64,000 nt of DNA, from positions 267,244,700 through 267,308,699 of the forward strand of contig OZ005654.1 in NCBI GenBank assembly GCA_963930645.1, in the 5' to 3' direction. Below the pieces are notes generated by a model. The model searched no databases, was not told where the DNA came from, and saw only the letters and a list, made by a program, of their open reading frames with translations. The translations under genes and the position numbers were made by a program. Shown one piece after another: positions 36,806 through 46,133 of this stretch. This stretch comes from Salticus scenicus. Taxonomy: Eukaryota > Arthropoda > Arachnida > Araneae > Salticidae. The stretch's first letter is position 1, and each line of letters opens with the position of its first letter.

Positions 36806-37340
36806 TTTTTTTTTTTTTGCTAAAAGTAAAAAAAAAATCGATAACTTTGTTTTAAATTATCACAGATTTATGGTTCAACCATTCGTTTTAAAGGTATTGA
36901 CGAGATCTTTCGAAAGATACCCATCTCGAAACTTTGCACCCCTAGGGGGGGGGACTTTTCACCCCAGTGGGGGGGAACCGATGCCCCCACATGCACAAAA
37001 TTTTTTTCCTAGTTAACTACTTCTATTATCAACGAGATCTTTCGAAAGATACCCATTGTGAAAATTTCCCCCCTAGGGGGGGGGGACGCGATGCCCCCCA
37101 TGCACAATTTTTTTTCCTAGTTACATACTACTATTATCAATAATTCATATTAATTTTACAATCACAAGTTTAAAATACATTTTATTATGCACGTTTATAC
37201 GAAATTTTGTCCTATGCTGCCATGTTAAAAATTTAGATGAAATGCGATCACAGCGCAACCTGTTGAGCTTTTGATCCCCAAATGTAATCAGCACCAGTTT
37301 ATGTCGGAGACCAACTAAATACCAAGTTTGGTCAAATTTC

Positions 37341-37375
<35 letters not shown>

Positions 37376-38090
37376 AATTTTTTTTTTTTTTTTTTTTTTT
37401 TTTGTTAAAATTAAAAAAAATCGTTAACTTTGTTTTTAATTATCACAGATTTATGGTTCAACCATTCGTTTTAAAGGTATTGACGAGACCTTTCGAAAAA
37501 TACCCATCTTGAGTGGGGGGGGGGGGACCGATGCCCCCACATGCACAAAAGTTTTTTTTCCCAGTTAACTATTACTATTATCAACGACACCTTTCGAAAG
37601 ATACCCATCTTGAAAATTTATTTCCCCCCCAGGGGGGGGGAACCGATGCCCCCACATGCACAATTTTTTTTCCCTAGTTACCTACTAATATTATCAATAA
37701 TTCATATTAATTTTACAATCACAAGTTTAAAATAACTCTCATTATGCCCATTTATACGGAATTTTGTCATATCCTGCCATGTTAAAAATTTGCATAAAAT
37801 GCGATCACAGCGCCACCTGTTGAGCTATTGATCCTCAAATCTAATCAGCACCAGTTCATGTCAGGGTTCAACTAAATACCAAGTTTGGTGAAATTTCATT
37901 TATTGGTTCGTGAGATACAGCGTCCACAAAAAAATTATACAGACAGGCAGACAGACAGACAGATATTTTCTAAAAACTATTAATTCGTAATCTAGACATC
38001 CCAAAACATGTAAATCCATCAAAAAACGGAGGTCGAAAATTTTCGCGAATCCAATACTTTCTCTATATTTTATATAGAAGAAAGTAAAAA
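36806..38090 (+). repeat. Dispersed repeat with two tandem modules of about 570 bp
   Basis: Module 1 (36806-37371) and module 2 (about 37390-37960) share TATCACAGATTTATGGTTCA, four occurrences overall of TTTCGAAAGATACCCAT or a close variant, G/C tracts of 7-11 bases, ACATGCACAA, GCGATCACAGCGC and CTAAATACCAAGTTTGGT. Poly(A) then poly(T) (37345-37403) marks the module boundary. The 3' end has (CAGA)n near 37944-37964, then AAAACATGTAAATCCATCAA and ATACTTTCTCTATATTTTAT, a tail shared with 8.15-8.40 kb. Confidence 0.75.
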
Positions 38091-38121
38091 GTTAAGAGCA
38101 GTTAGAAAGCTGTATGTTGAA

Positions 38122-38153
<32 letters not shown>

Positions 38154-38464
38154 TGCGTTTAGTGGATAAAGTAACCATTAGGTTGTAGTTCGTGCCTTAC
38201 AAATCTGGTTTCAAATCAAGAAACCATTTTAGTTTTCTTTTTAAATGTTTTCGTGTCAGTACAGAAAGAAAATCAATTTTATTAATACAATTATTCAGTT
38301 TCAGTCAGATAGAAATTCTTTGAATTAAATTATGAAAAAAATAGCTTCCAACTGTTGTTTCTATGCGTTATGCTTGCATAATTACACACATTCAATCACT
38401 AAAAGTAACAATCATAGTTTCAGTTTGAAAATGGAAGCATTCTCTTATGACGTCACTGAAATTA
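38091..38464. other. Non-coding spacer
   Basis: (AAT)n near 38126-38150. A weak tRNA-like stretch at 38155-38230 (GTTTAGTGGATAAAG ... GGTTTCAAATC) is too degenerate to call. Confidence 0.4.
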
Positions 38465-38757
38465 TAGTATTTGAAGGGATTTTGCCGTAAGAAAATGGTT
38501 TGGTGGGAGATAAGAGGAATTTGCATAGATTAACGGTTTTCCTCGTAAAAATTCCAAAATTATACTTTCGAAGCATCAATTTACGGGCTACGGCCGTTTA
38601 GCTAGCAAAACGGTCATAAAATTATACCGTCAGTTCCTAAGTTATACTCTCAAAACATTAATTTACGGGTTATGACCGTTTTGGTAGCAAGACGGTCATT
38701 TTCCCTAAAATTATACGGTCAAATACCGTGATTTTACATTCTTTTTTTCAGTGTGCT
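38465..38757. mobile_element. Probable MITE with CACTGAAAAAAA-type end
   Basis: The right end, reversed, reads CACACTGAAAAAAAGAATG then TAAAATCACGG. An internal tandem duplication of about 70 bp (near 38576-38645 and 38647-38722) repeats TTTACGGG, CGTTT, AGCAA.ACGGTCAT and AAATTATAC.GTCA. The left end is not well defined. The start of a similar sequence lies at 34497. Confidence 0.45.
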
Positions 38758-39479
38758 AAGTATTTAAAAGCATTATTATTATTACTATTATTATTCAAGG
38801 AAAATTTAGTAAGTCAAATGAAGCAGGATTAATATTCATATATAAAATCGATGCATAATTTTACAAAAATGTTAAATTTCAGAAGATTTAATTTGAAGAA
38901 ATAAAAAACATTTAAATTTTATTCGTCTTAGATGAAAATAATATTCTAAATATTAAATATAGCTTAAACACAAATTACGTGATATTCAAAATTACAGCAT
39001 TGTATTATAAACGCTTCCTGATATATATAAGGCACAAGACTAATTTAATTTTCAATGTCTCGTGTGGTAAAATCTACAATGGTATATTGAATTTCAAGTG
39101 TTATACGTAAATTACTAAGGAAGACAATTTGGGAATGATGCTTTGGTAAAATACAAATATATATATATATTAATTTATTTATTTAGGGTATGCATTTATC
39201 ACATTGGATCTTTTTCCACAAAGCACAAGTCCAATTCAAAAAACTCAGAATGATGAAAGAAAATATGGTCAAGGGAATTGCGAATCTAATTTATCAAATA
39301 AACAATCAATGATATCAAACAAAAATTATCATAATATAAACCTAAACATTTTCTAGATAATAAAATTTTAAACATGTTACGGCGAAAAAGAAAATATATT
39401 TGAAACAGCGGGTAATATATATATATATATTAGAATACTTCATAATATAATTCAAAAAATTGTAATAATGTAAATTACT

Positions 39480-39590
39480 GAATACAATTTAAACTCGAAG
39501 GGCTTCTACATGCTAATAATTGCTTTGTTGCCTCACCCTTAGCTTTAATAACAGTTCTCAAGTGGTTTCGCATATTACATTGTGACTAAA

Positions 39591-39628
<38 letters not shown>

Positions 39629-39835
39629 CAGAATGTGCCCATATGTTCTTCAAACTAGAAATAAGATCTTTTTCATCTCTTAGTGCAAATTCTTGAAGTT
39701 TTTTCCATAATTTCCCAGAAATTCCGATGGGAATTAGATCGGGTGCGTTCGAAGGCCAAGGAACTGAGTTTATTTCCTTCTCTTGGAGCCATCTATTTGA
39801 CAATTTGAATGTCTGACAAGAAACTGAATTTTGCT
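39480..39835 (-). pseudogene. Tc1-like transposase relic, C-terminal part
   Basis: On the minus strand the frame 39803-39558 reads SNRWLQEKEINSVPWPSN, then APDLIPIGISGKLWKKLQEF. This aligns by eye with the WL...I..L.WP..SPDLNPIENLW region of Tc1-family transposases, just before the C terminus. The catalytic Glu of PIE reads Gly. A poly(T) run of about 27 bp (39596-39624) interrupts the frame. Beyond it (39580-39490) another frame gives RTVIKAKGEATK, the usual Tc1 C-terminal block. No inverted repeats are visible nearby; this is a dead fragment. Confidence 0.75.
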
Positions 39836-39894
39836 AAAACAGGAAATCTTCATCATATACATCCTCAAATATATACATATATATACACATATAT

Positions 39895-39945
39895 ATACAC
39901 ATATATATATACATATATATACATATATATATATATGTATGTGAG
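39895..39945. repeat. Interrupted (TA)n/(CA) microsatellite
   Basis: ATATACACATATATATAC-type repeats; the minus-strand frame with many Ile/Tyr/Cys residues here is an artefact of it. Confidence 0.8.
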
Positions 39946-39957
39946 TGTGTGAGAGAG

Positions 39958-40640
39958 ATTTTTGCTCTAAAATATAGCTCACACAAGTAATACCTAAAAA
40001 TAATTTCTGGAATTTTAGAAATTCGTCCAGGTGGAGAAGGAGGAAGGCGGGGCTATGGGGGAAAAAAATAGAAGTACAGTTGGACCGTTCAAAATCAGTA
40101 CAGATAGGTTTCAGAGGCATGCAAGTCAAATGAGGATATCTTTGAAAGGGTAAAGTTATTAGAAGGGGAAGGAAGGCGTGAGCAGAGGGGAAAAAATAAA
40201 AATAATGTTAGATCGTTCAGAATTGGTTCATAGAGATTTTTTGATACCTACAGATCGATTGCGGATATTTTCGAATTTGTAAAGTTATTAGGAGTGACGG
40301 AAAGGAGGCGGCGGAGGGGCAAAAAATAAAAATAGAATTAGATCATTCAGAATTGGTACATAGAGGTTTTTCATACCTACAAATCGATTGCGGATATTTT
40401 CTAATTTGTAAAATTATTAGGATAGACAGGAAAGGGGAGGGGCGAAGGAGCAAAAATACAGAGGTAAGAGTTAGAGTGTTAAAATTTAATATTATTAGGT
40501 ATTTAAGGCCCGATAAATCGATTGCGGATATTTTCGAAGTTGTGGAATTATTACGAGGGGCGAGTGCAAGGGCAAAAATAAAGAAATTCGGATAGAACGG
40601 CGGAAGTTAGTATTATTAGGTTTCAAGCCTGAGAAAACGA
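39958..40640 (+). repeat. G-rich tandem array, modules X-Y-Z-Z-Z-Z
   Basis: Module X (39958-40050) has TTTTTGCTCTAAAATATAGC and TTTCTGGAATTTTAGAAATT. Module Y (about 40055-40185) has ACAGTTGGACCGTTCAAAAT and GGCATGCAAGTCAAATGAGG. Modules Z (from about 40190, 40318, 40455, 40570) have TTAGATC.TTCAGAATTGGT, ATCGATTGCGGATATTTTC and a G-rich end (GGAAAGGAGG type). Unit length is about 130 bp. The same X, Y and Z modules occur at 55.9-57.0 kb. Confidence 0.85.
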
Positions 40641-40720
40641 TTGTGGTTATACACATTCATTAAGTTGTGAAATTTTTTAACTGCTTTTAAACGGACGATT
40701 TTGCATTAGCATGCGAGAGA

Positions 40721-41098
40721 AGTTTTTTTTTTTTTTTTTTTTTTTTGGTAATTAAGTATGTGTTATGTGTGACAGTAATGTGTAACGAAATATTTATGTT
40801 GTGTTAAGCGAGTATTAACGTTGCACTATACCTATGCAATCAGCAATTTGCGACGGTATAGAGCTCACCCCTAGGAATAGTCCGGAAACATATCATTACA
40901 ATTTTGATCATCTGCTGAGGAGATGGTACCCTGCTTCGGTAACCCCCAGATGTATTTCTTTTGGAGGGAAGCGGAAAAGTGGAGGACATGACGTATTTTG
41001 CGTGCACCACACGGTGGTCTTCAGCTGTCTGAAGTATCGAACTCGCAATCTTCAAATTACGAGCTCGGTGCTCTACAGTCATCCCATCCCCCACGACT
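40721..41098 (-). mobile_element. SINE with tRNA-Thr-like head and poly(A) tail
   Basis: Read on the minus strand from 41098. A tRNA-like head GGGATGACTGTAGAGCACCG, an anticodon-loop-like CTCGTAA, then the B-box-like GAGTTCGATAC (near 41033-41045). CTCGTAA is the loop of a CGU-anticodon Thr tRNA. The unrelated body contains GACCACCGTGTGGTGCACGC, CCTCCACTTTTCCGCTTCCC and CTAGGGGTGAGCTCTATACC. A poly(A) tail of about 25 bp closes it (plus-strand poly(T), 40722-40746). It is complete in layout, so it was probably retroposed by a LINE in trans. Frames on both strands across it are not genes. Confidence 0.85.
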
Positions 41099-41174
41099 CG
41101 TGTGACGAATTAAGTGCGCGTCGAAATAACATATTTACGATAATTTTATATGTGCAAACTTCAAAATGTGTTAA

Positions 41175-41280
41175 GCTCTCATAATTATGTTACGTTAAGT
41201 GGGTTTTAACACGTTGTACTGTAGCACGTACGCACAGCGCAATTAGCGAAGGTCTGAGACTCACTCCTAGGGGGGTGGTA
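41175..41280 (-). mobile_element. 3' fragment of the same SINE
   Basis: Minus strand CACCCCCCTAGGAGTGAGTC, then a TACAGTACAACGTGTTAAAA-type segment. It parallels the last 100 bp of the SINE at 40721-41098 (CTAGGGGTGAGCTC ... TATAGTGCAACGTTAATA) but lacks the head. The two lie in the same orientation, as a truncated copy followed by a fuller one. Confidence 0.7.
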
Positions 41281-42111
41281 AATAATTGCAAGCTGTTAGA
41301 TATTAATTCATTTTTAAACCATCCGATATAACAAAATAATTTGCTAATTCCAGATAAGATTATATATATTTTTCTATAAAATCTAGAAAGATTCTTTGCA
41401 TTCAAAGAAAGTAAAGTTTTCTTATCGTATCACAAAATAATGTTTTTCAATAAGAAGCTATATTTTGAAATAAACATGCTTTATCTCAAAATTAGTTAGT
41501 CTGCACTTTTTAAGTTTGATGCACTCTGAAAGATTGTATTTTATGTTTTAAATATTATTTATAAATTATTATGTAGAAATATATGTTAAAATGTTTTAAT
41601 AAATGATTACGACAAAAGTATTTCTGCAACATATTACATACCTGGTAACATTTATAATTTATTCGGCAGTAGAATTAACCTCGACCCCTTTTCACACCAG
41701 TATATTTCTAAAGAATTTTTCTTCTTATTTAATCGTATTTATATATATTGAAGAAAATTTCTCTAAAATCGGTGTGAAAAAATGGTGTGGTTAAAAGTAC
41801 TCCGGAAAAAATTATTACAGGTTACTACATTTTCCCCCTGAATCTTCCACCAGTATTTTTCTTTCGAAAATTTTAATACTAAGATTTCACGATTAAGTGA
41901 AATATTATCGTATAAATATATTGGTGTAAGTGTTAGCGGAAAAAGGTGGGTCTGTAACCACCTTATATAAACGTTACCAGGTTTAATATTATTTAAAAGA
42001 AATCGTGGACAACAAGCAGCTTAGTTAAAAGCTGAATGGAAACTAGTTTTTCTGACGTAATATTCTGCTATGTTATTCAAGAATCGGAAAAAATGTTTCC
42101 ATGTTGTGTGA

Positions 42112-42142
<31 letters not shown>

Positions 42143-42552
42143 CGGAAAAATAGGCAATTTTGTTTTCTAATATTTAAATTTAAAAAAATAATAATAATAA
42201 GTAGGAATAATAAATCATTCGAAAGATTTAATGACAATTTACAAACGTAAACTTTGCGTTTTTCCACGAATTTGAAATCGGATATCTTTTATAATAAGAA
42301 TATTTGTAAAGAAAATTTTGAATAAAAGTTTGTAAACGTAAAGAAAACATAAACTTTCTTTCTTTATATTTTCTAAAATTTTTATAGAGAGCAAAATTAT
42401 GTTAGTTTTATAACTTTATTTAGTTTTTTGATTTTAATAATAATACTTTTGTTGTTAAAATTAATGATAAAGATAGTTTCGTGAAATTCTTTAAGATTTT
42501 AATTTAGTATTTTAATTAATTAATTAATTAATTAATTTTTTAAACTAACTTC

Positions 42553-42918
42553 TTTTCGTCAGTAATCCGCATTAAACAAAATGAGCATATATAGTAATAA
42601 AGGTAAGAAGTATACAAAAATAAATTTAATTTAAAAATTCTATTTCTATCGTGTAATTAAATTTCAAATAATCATTTTTTTTCTAAATAAAAATGTATTA
42701 ACAAAGAATGTATTGTCCAAATATTTAGAAAAAAAAGTCATTTGCTTTATTTAATGTATTCTCTGTCAGTAAACATATGTATATATTCTATTTTAAAAAT
42801 AATTCCTTTCGTAATTCGTTAGAAAATGCAAGTATTAGTATTTTAATTAATTAATTAATTTTACATATAAATTTCTTTGCGTAAGTATTTTAGTACTATC
42901 TGCTTCTTAAAAAATAAA

Positions 42919-42965
<47 letters not shown>

Positions 42966-43300
42966 AGATTGCGCAAGATACATTAAAAATGAGTGGTTAT
43001 ATTTTTTTTATAAATTTGTCTGCATTAAGAAATGTATAATACAAAGAAGCATACAAAAACTAATTCAATTTGAAGTTTTATTTATATCGTGTAATTAAAA
43101 GTGAATTAACCCTTTTTATCTAGAGAAAAATGTAATAACAAAACACAAGCCCGTGTATTTAAACAAAAAAAAAAAAAAAAAAAAAAATCACTCGTTTTAT
43201 TTAATGAATTCTGGTTCATTAAACATCTGCACTATATATATATATGTGTGTGTGCGTGTGTGTGTGAAATTCGTTAAGAAATGCAAATCTTTGCAATCCG
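42553..43300 (+). repeat. Old internal tandem repeat within the duplicated unit
   Basis: Two diverged units, about 42553-42830 and 43003-43290. They share TCTGCATTAA / TCCGCATTAA, GAAG.ATACAAAAA.TAA, TTTATATCGTGTAATTAAA and TTTATTTAATG.ATTCT, plus a preceding (TTAA)n tract (42510-42540 and 42843-42860). The equivalent in copy 2 lies about 4.7 kb to the right. Confidence 0.65.
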
Positions 43301-44005
43301 TATTAAATTCTACATATAATCTTTCTCACACTAAATTATTACCAACTTTGAAAAATATTTCGAAAATTCAAATTGCGATGCACTTCGCCAATTAAATTCC
43401 AAGGAACATAAGATTTATTTACTCTTTAGTAATCACCTGCAGATGTTTTCTAATTAACCACTTTACTTCGATAATTATTAAGAGGTGCATGATTTGGCTT
43501 GTTATATCTCCAGGAAATGTTTAAGTAAACGTTTTCATGCACTTGCAATAACGGCGTAATCAGGTATCGAAGGACAGATGTTACTGAGATGACTCATAAA
43601 AGATTCGTCTGCGAAGCAATTAACTTATTTACTTTGTTACAAATGTGTAAAGTATTGTTAAAGACTTGTAAAGTCTTGTTTTGGTGTTTAAATATTCGGG
43701 AGCAGTACATTAATGATTGCTATTTTATATCTGTTTAAGAAAGATGATGTTAGAAAAGAATATTTGAAAGAAAATAAGATTTTAAAAGTTCATTTCAGAA
43801 TATTTTTTTTTTTAATTATTATTTATTTATTTATTGCAAAAATTTAAAAATATATATATATTAATAAATGTTTTACTTATCTAATCAGAAAATTATTTGA
43901 GTTGGTGTTTTGAATTATCGTGATAGCTAGGTAAAATTTTATATATTTTTTCAATGGTAGAATCAGAAGCTGATTGAAATATAATGTACATATATTTAAA
44001 TATGT

Positions 44006-44056
<51 letters not shown>

Positions 44057-44181
44057 GAAAAGGAAAATTCTGGAAGTGATATTTTATTATTTGTTTTGCT
44101 TATATTCCACCAAAATAAGCTTGATAATATTTATATTATTGATGAATGTGTAATGTACCAATAATACTTAATATGAATTGC

Positions 44182-44405
44182 CCCTCCAATGGCCAAGAGG
44201 TTCTGCGCTCAAAGCTGGTAGATGGAAAGAGATGGTTTCGGTGCCAGTTCGCGATAGTTGACGAAGCGGTTAAGAGTTTCCCGTGGTTTTCTCCAAAACT
44301 CGCATAAATACAGGCTAGGGCCCCTTAGAAATCCCCCCAAGAAGTGAATTCCACCTATAAGCCTAGGACCCTAGAATTATCAGTTGGCCTTACGAAGACT
44401 CTCTA
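44182..44405 (+). mobile_element. Probable tRNA-derived SINE-like segment (copy 1)
   Basis: CCCCTCCAATGGCCAAGAGG contains a good A-box match (TGGCCAAGAGG). About 50 bp later GGTTTCGGTGCC (GGTTTCGATGCC in copy 2) resembles a B box. GC-richer than its surroundings. It runs directly into the foldback at 44409, so the two may form one composite element. Confidence 0.45.
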
Positions 44406-44408
44406 ACG

Positions 44409-44747
44409 TTATTCTATGGGGAATTTTGCCCCGTTATAACTCATTAATGAATGTATATTTTTAAATTATGTTTTCACATTCAGAAAATTCACAACTGTTA
44501 AGCAATTTATCGCTTTCTAAAAAATGATTTTCTTCATTTTTAAGATTTCATTTTAAGCTTAAAAATGCAAAATTTCACATTGTGAAAATTCGCTTTATAG
44601 AACCTCAAAATTAAAAATTAAAAATATCAATTTTTAGAAAGCGATAACTTGTTAAATAGTTGTGAATTTTCTGAATTTGAAAATGGAATTTAAAAATTTA
44701 CATTCATTAATAAGTTATAACTGGGCAAAATTCTCCATAGAATAAAA
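44409..44747. mobile_element. Foldback element (copy 1)
   Basis: Left arm TTATTCTATGGGGAATTTTG, GTTATAACTCATTAATGAAT, CAGAAAATTCACAACTGTTA, CGCTTTCTAAAAA; the right arm is their imperfect reverse complement, ending CTCCATAGAATAAAA. The centre is near 44590. A diverged relative lies at 61340-61682. Confidence 0.85.
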
Positions 44748-46107
44748 TTGGCTTTGGCTTTCAGGGACGATAAGTAGAGAGTCCTCTTAAACCCCGAAGC
44801 CCCAAACTATTATAACCAAGTATATATCGTTTGTTTTGCTAATATTATCGAACGCTATAATTAACCAAAATGAAACAAAATTACGAATATTACTTACTTA
44901 TAACAAATATTTTTATTTTTTCAATTTCATCTGAACATCATGTAAGGAAATCATAATTTTTAGTTAAAAGTTCCGATAGTCGGTCCTCGCTGAATCTCAG
45001 GTTCGCTGAATCTGAAAATCCGTTTGTCTTATGTATGTAAAAGAAAATGTGTTATTAGCCATATTCAACTTATTAATTAACAATCAATTAAAAATTCATT
45101 ATCAAATTTGCTTGGGATAATTATTAAAAGATGCAATATCTGGCTTGTTATATCTCCAGGAAATGTTTAAGTAAATAAACTTTTTCATGCACTTACAATA
45201 ACAACGTAATGAGGTATCGGAAGACAGATGTTACTGAGATGAGTCATAAAAGATTCGTCTGCGAAGTAATTAACTTATTTACTTGGTACAAGTCTATAAA
45301 GTATCTGTTTTCATGTTTAAAGATTCGCTAACAGAACATTAACGATTGCTATTTTATTATTATTTAGGAAAACTGATGTTATGATATTAGGAAAACTGAT
45401 TATTTGAAGAAAAATACATTTAAAAGTTTAATTCTTACTATTCATTTTGTTTTAATGCAACAACTTAAATAAATATATTCAAACACAAAATGTTTTGCTT
45501 GACTATTCAGAAATTTTTTCAAGTTTTGAAACATTTTAAATTATTAGGTAAATTTTAAAATGCTTTCTTTGTTTGCCAGAATAAGAGACTGAACAAAATA
45601 AGACATCTATTTGAAGCTACTGGAATATAATGCAATGTAAAAAATAAATAAATATTATTACTTGTTTTGTGTATATTATAATAATAATAAAAATTATTTC
45701 TACCTTTTCAAAGAACTTATGAAAGTATTAAGTATGTGCAACACAAGGTATTACATGATTAAACAATATTTTCAGTTATATATTTATTTATTTTGGTGTT
45801 GTTTTTGTAAAAAAAAAAAAAAAATTAAACTAATTTTCTATATCAATTAGAAAATTGTGCAATAAAGATTCCACATTATTAACGATAGTAAAATATAATA
45901 AAAAAAAATGAGAATAGTGAATTTACCCCTGAACATATTTAACGATATGAAAGAAAACTTTCTTGTCGTTTTTTTTTTAATCTTTAATAGAAGAAAATAT
46001 TAGATTCGTAAAACAAATTTGGTCTTCTGGTAGTCAAGAGGTAGTTATTTTGTGAAGTGAAGACAATTTGACTATTTTTAGGTAATGTCTGTGAGTCTGT
46101 GACAATT

Positions 46108-46133
46108 CTAGAAAGTAGAAAAGATCTTTCTAG
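46108..46133. repeat. 26-bp filler at the duplication junction
   Basis: Between the last base of copy 1 and the first of copy 2 lies a sequence found in neither: CTAGAAAG (46108-46115), then GTAGAAAAGAT-like bases, then CTTTCTAG (46126-46133). CTAGAAAG is also the start of the duplicated unit (46140-46147), so the filler looks templated from the adjacent breakpoint in both orientations. Confidence 0.8.

Larger units (their letters stand above)
43470..45680 (+). repeat. Older duplication nested in copy 1 (about 600-bp arms)
   Basis: About 43470-44105 and 45113-45680 are direct repeats, more diverged than the 4.7-kb copies. Shared blocks: ATCTCCAGGAAATGTTTAAG, TTTTCATGCACTT, GACAGATGTTACTGAGATGA and AAAAGATTCGTCTGCGAAG. 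Between them lie the SINE-like and foldback elements at 44182-44747. The equivalent pair in copy 2 is about 48190-48820 and 49820-50390. Confidence 0.85.
41377..46107 (+). repeat. Segmental tandem duplication, copy 1 (4.73 kb)
   Basis: Starts at TAAAATCTAGAAAGATTCTT and ends at GTGAGTCTGTGACAATT. It matches 46134-50813 along its whole length with only scattered substitutions. The length differences lie mostly in poly(A)/poly(T) and (TA)n tracts. No real gene is carried. The duplicated frame starting MITTKVFL (41603-41794 and 46360-46551) has no recognisable motif and keeps its length simply because the copies are young. Confidence 0.95.

Noticed and set aside
38155..38230. Possible tRNA-like head GTTTAGTGGATAAAG ... 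GGTTTCAAATC.
   Set aside because: Spacing and stems do not fit well enough to call a SINE.
39770..40129. A 119-codon minus-strand frame, the longest in the window.
   Set aside because: It runs through a (TA)n/(CA)n microsatellite and the X/Y modules of a tandem array; the peptide is low-complexity.
40834..41184. A 116-codon frame on the plus strand and an 84-codon frame on the minus strand.
   Set aside because: Both cross the SINE; the tRNA-like head and poly(A) tail explain the sequence.
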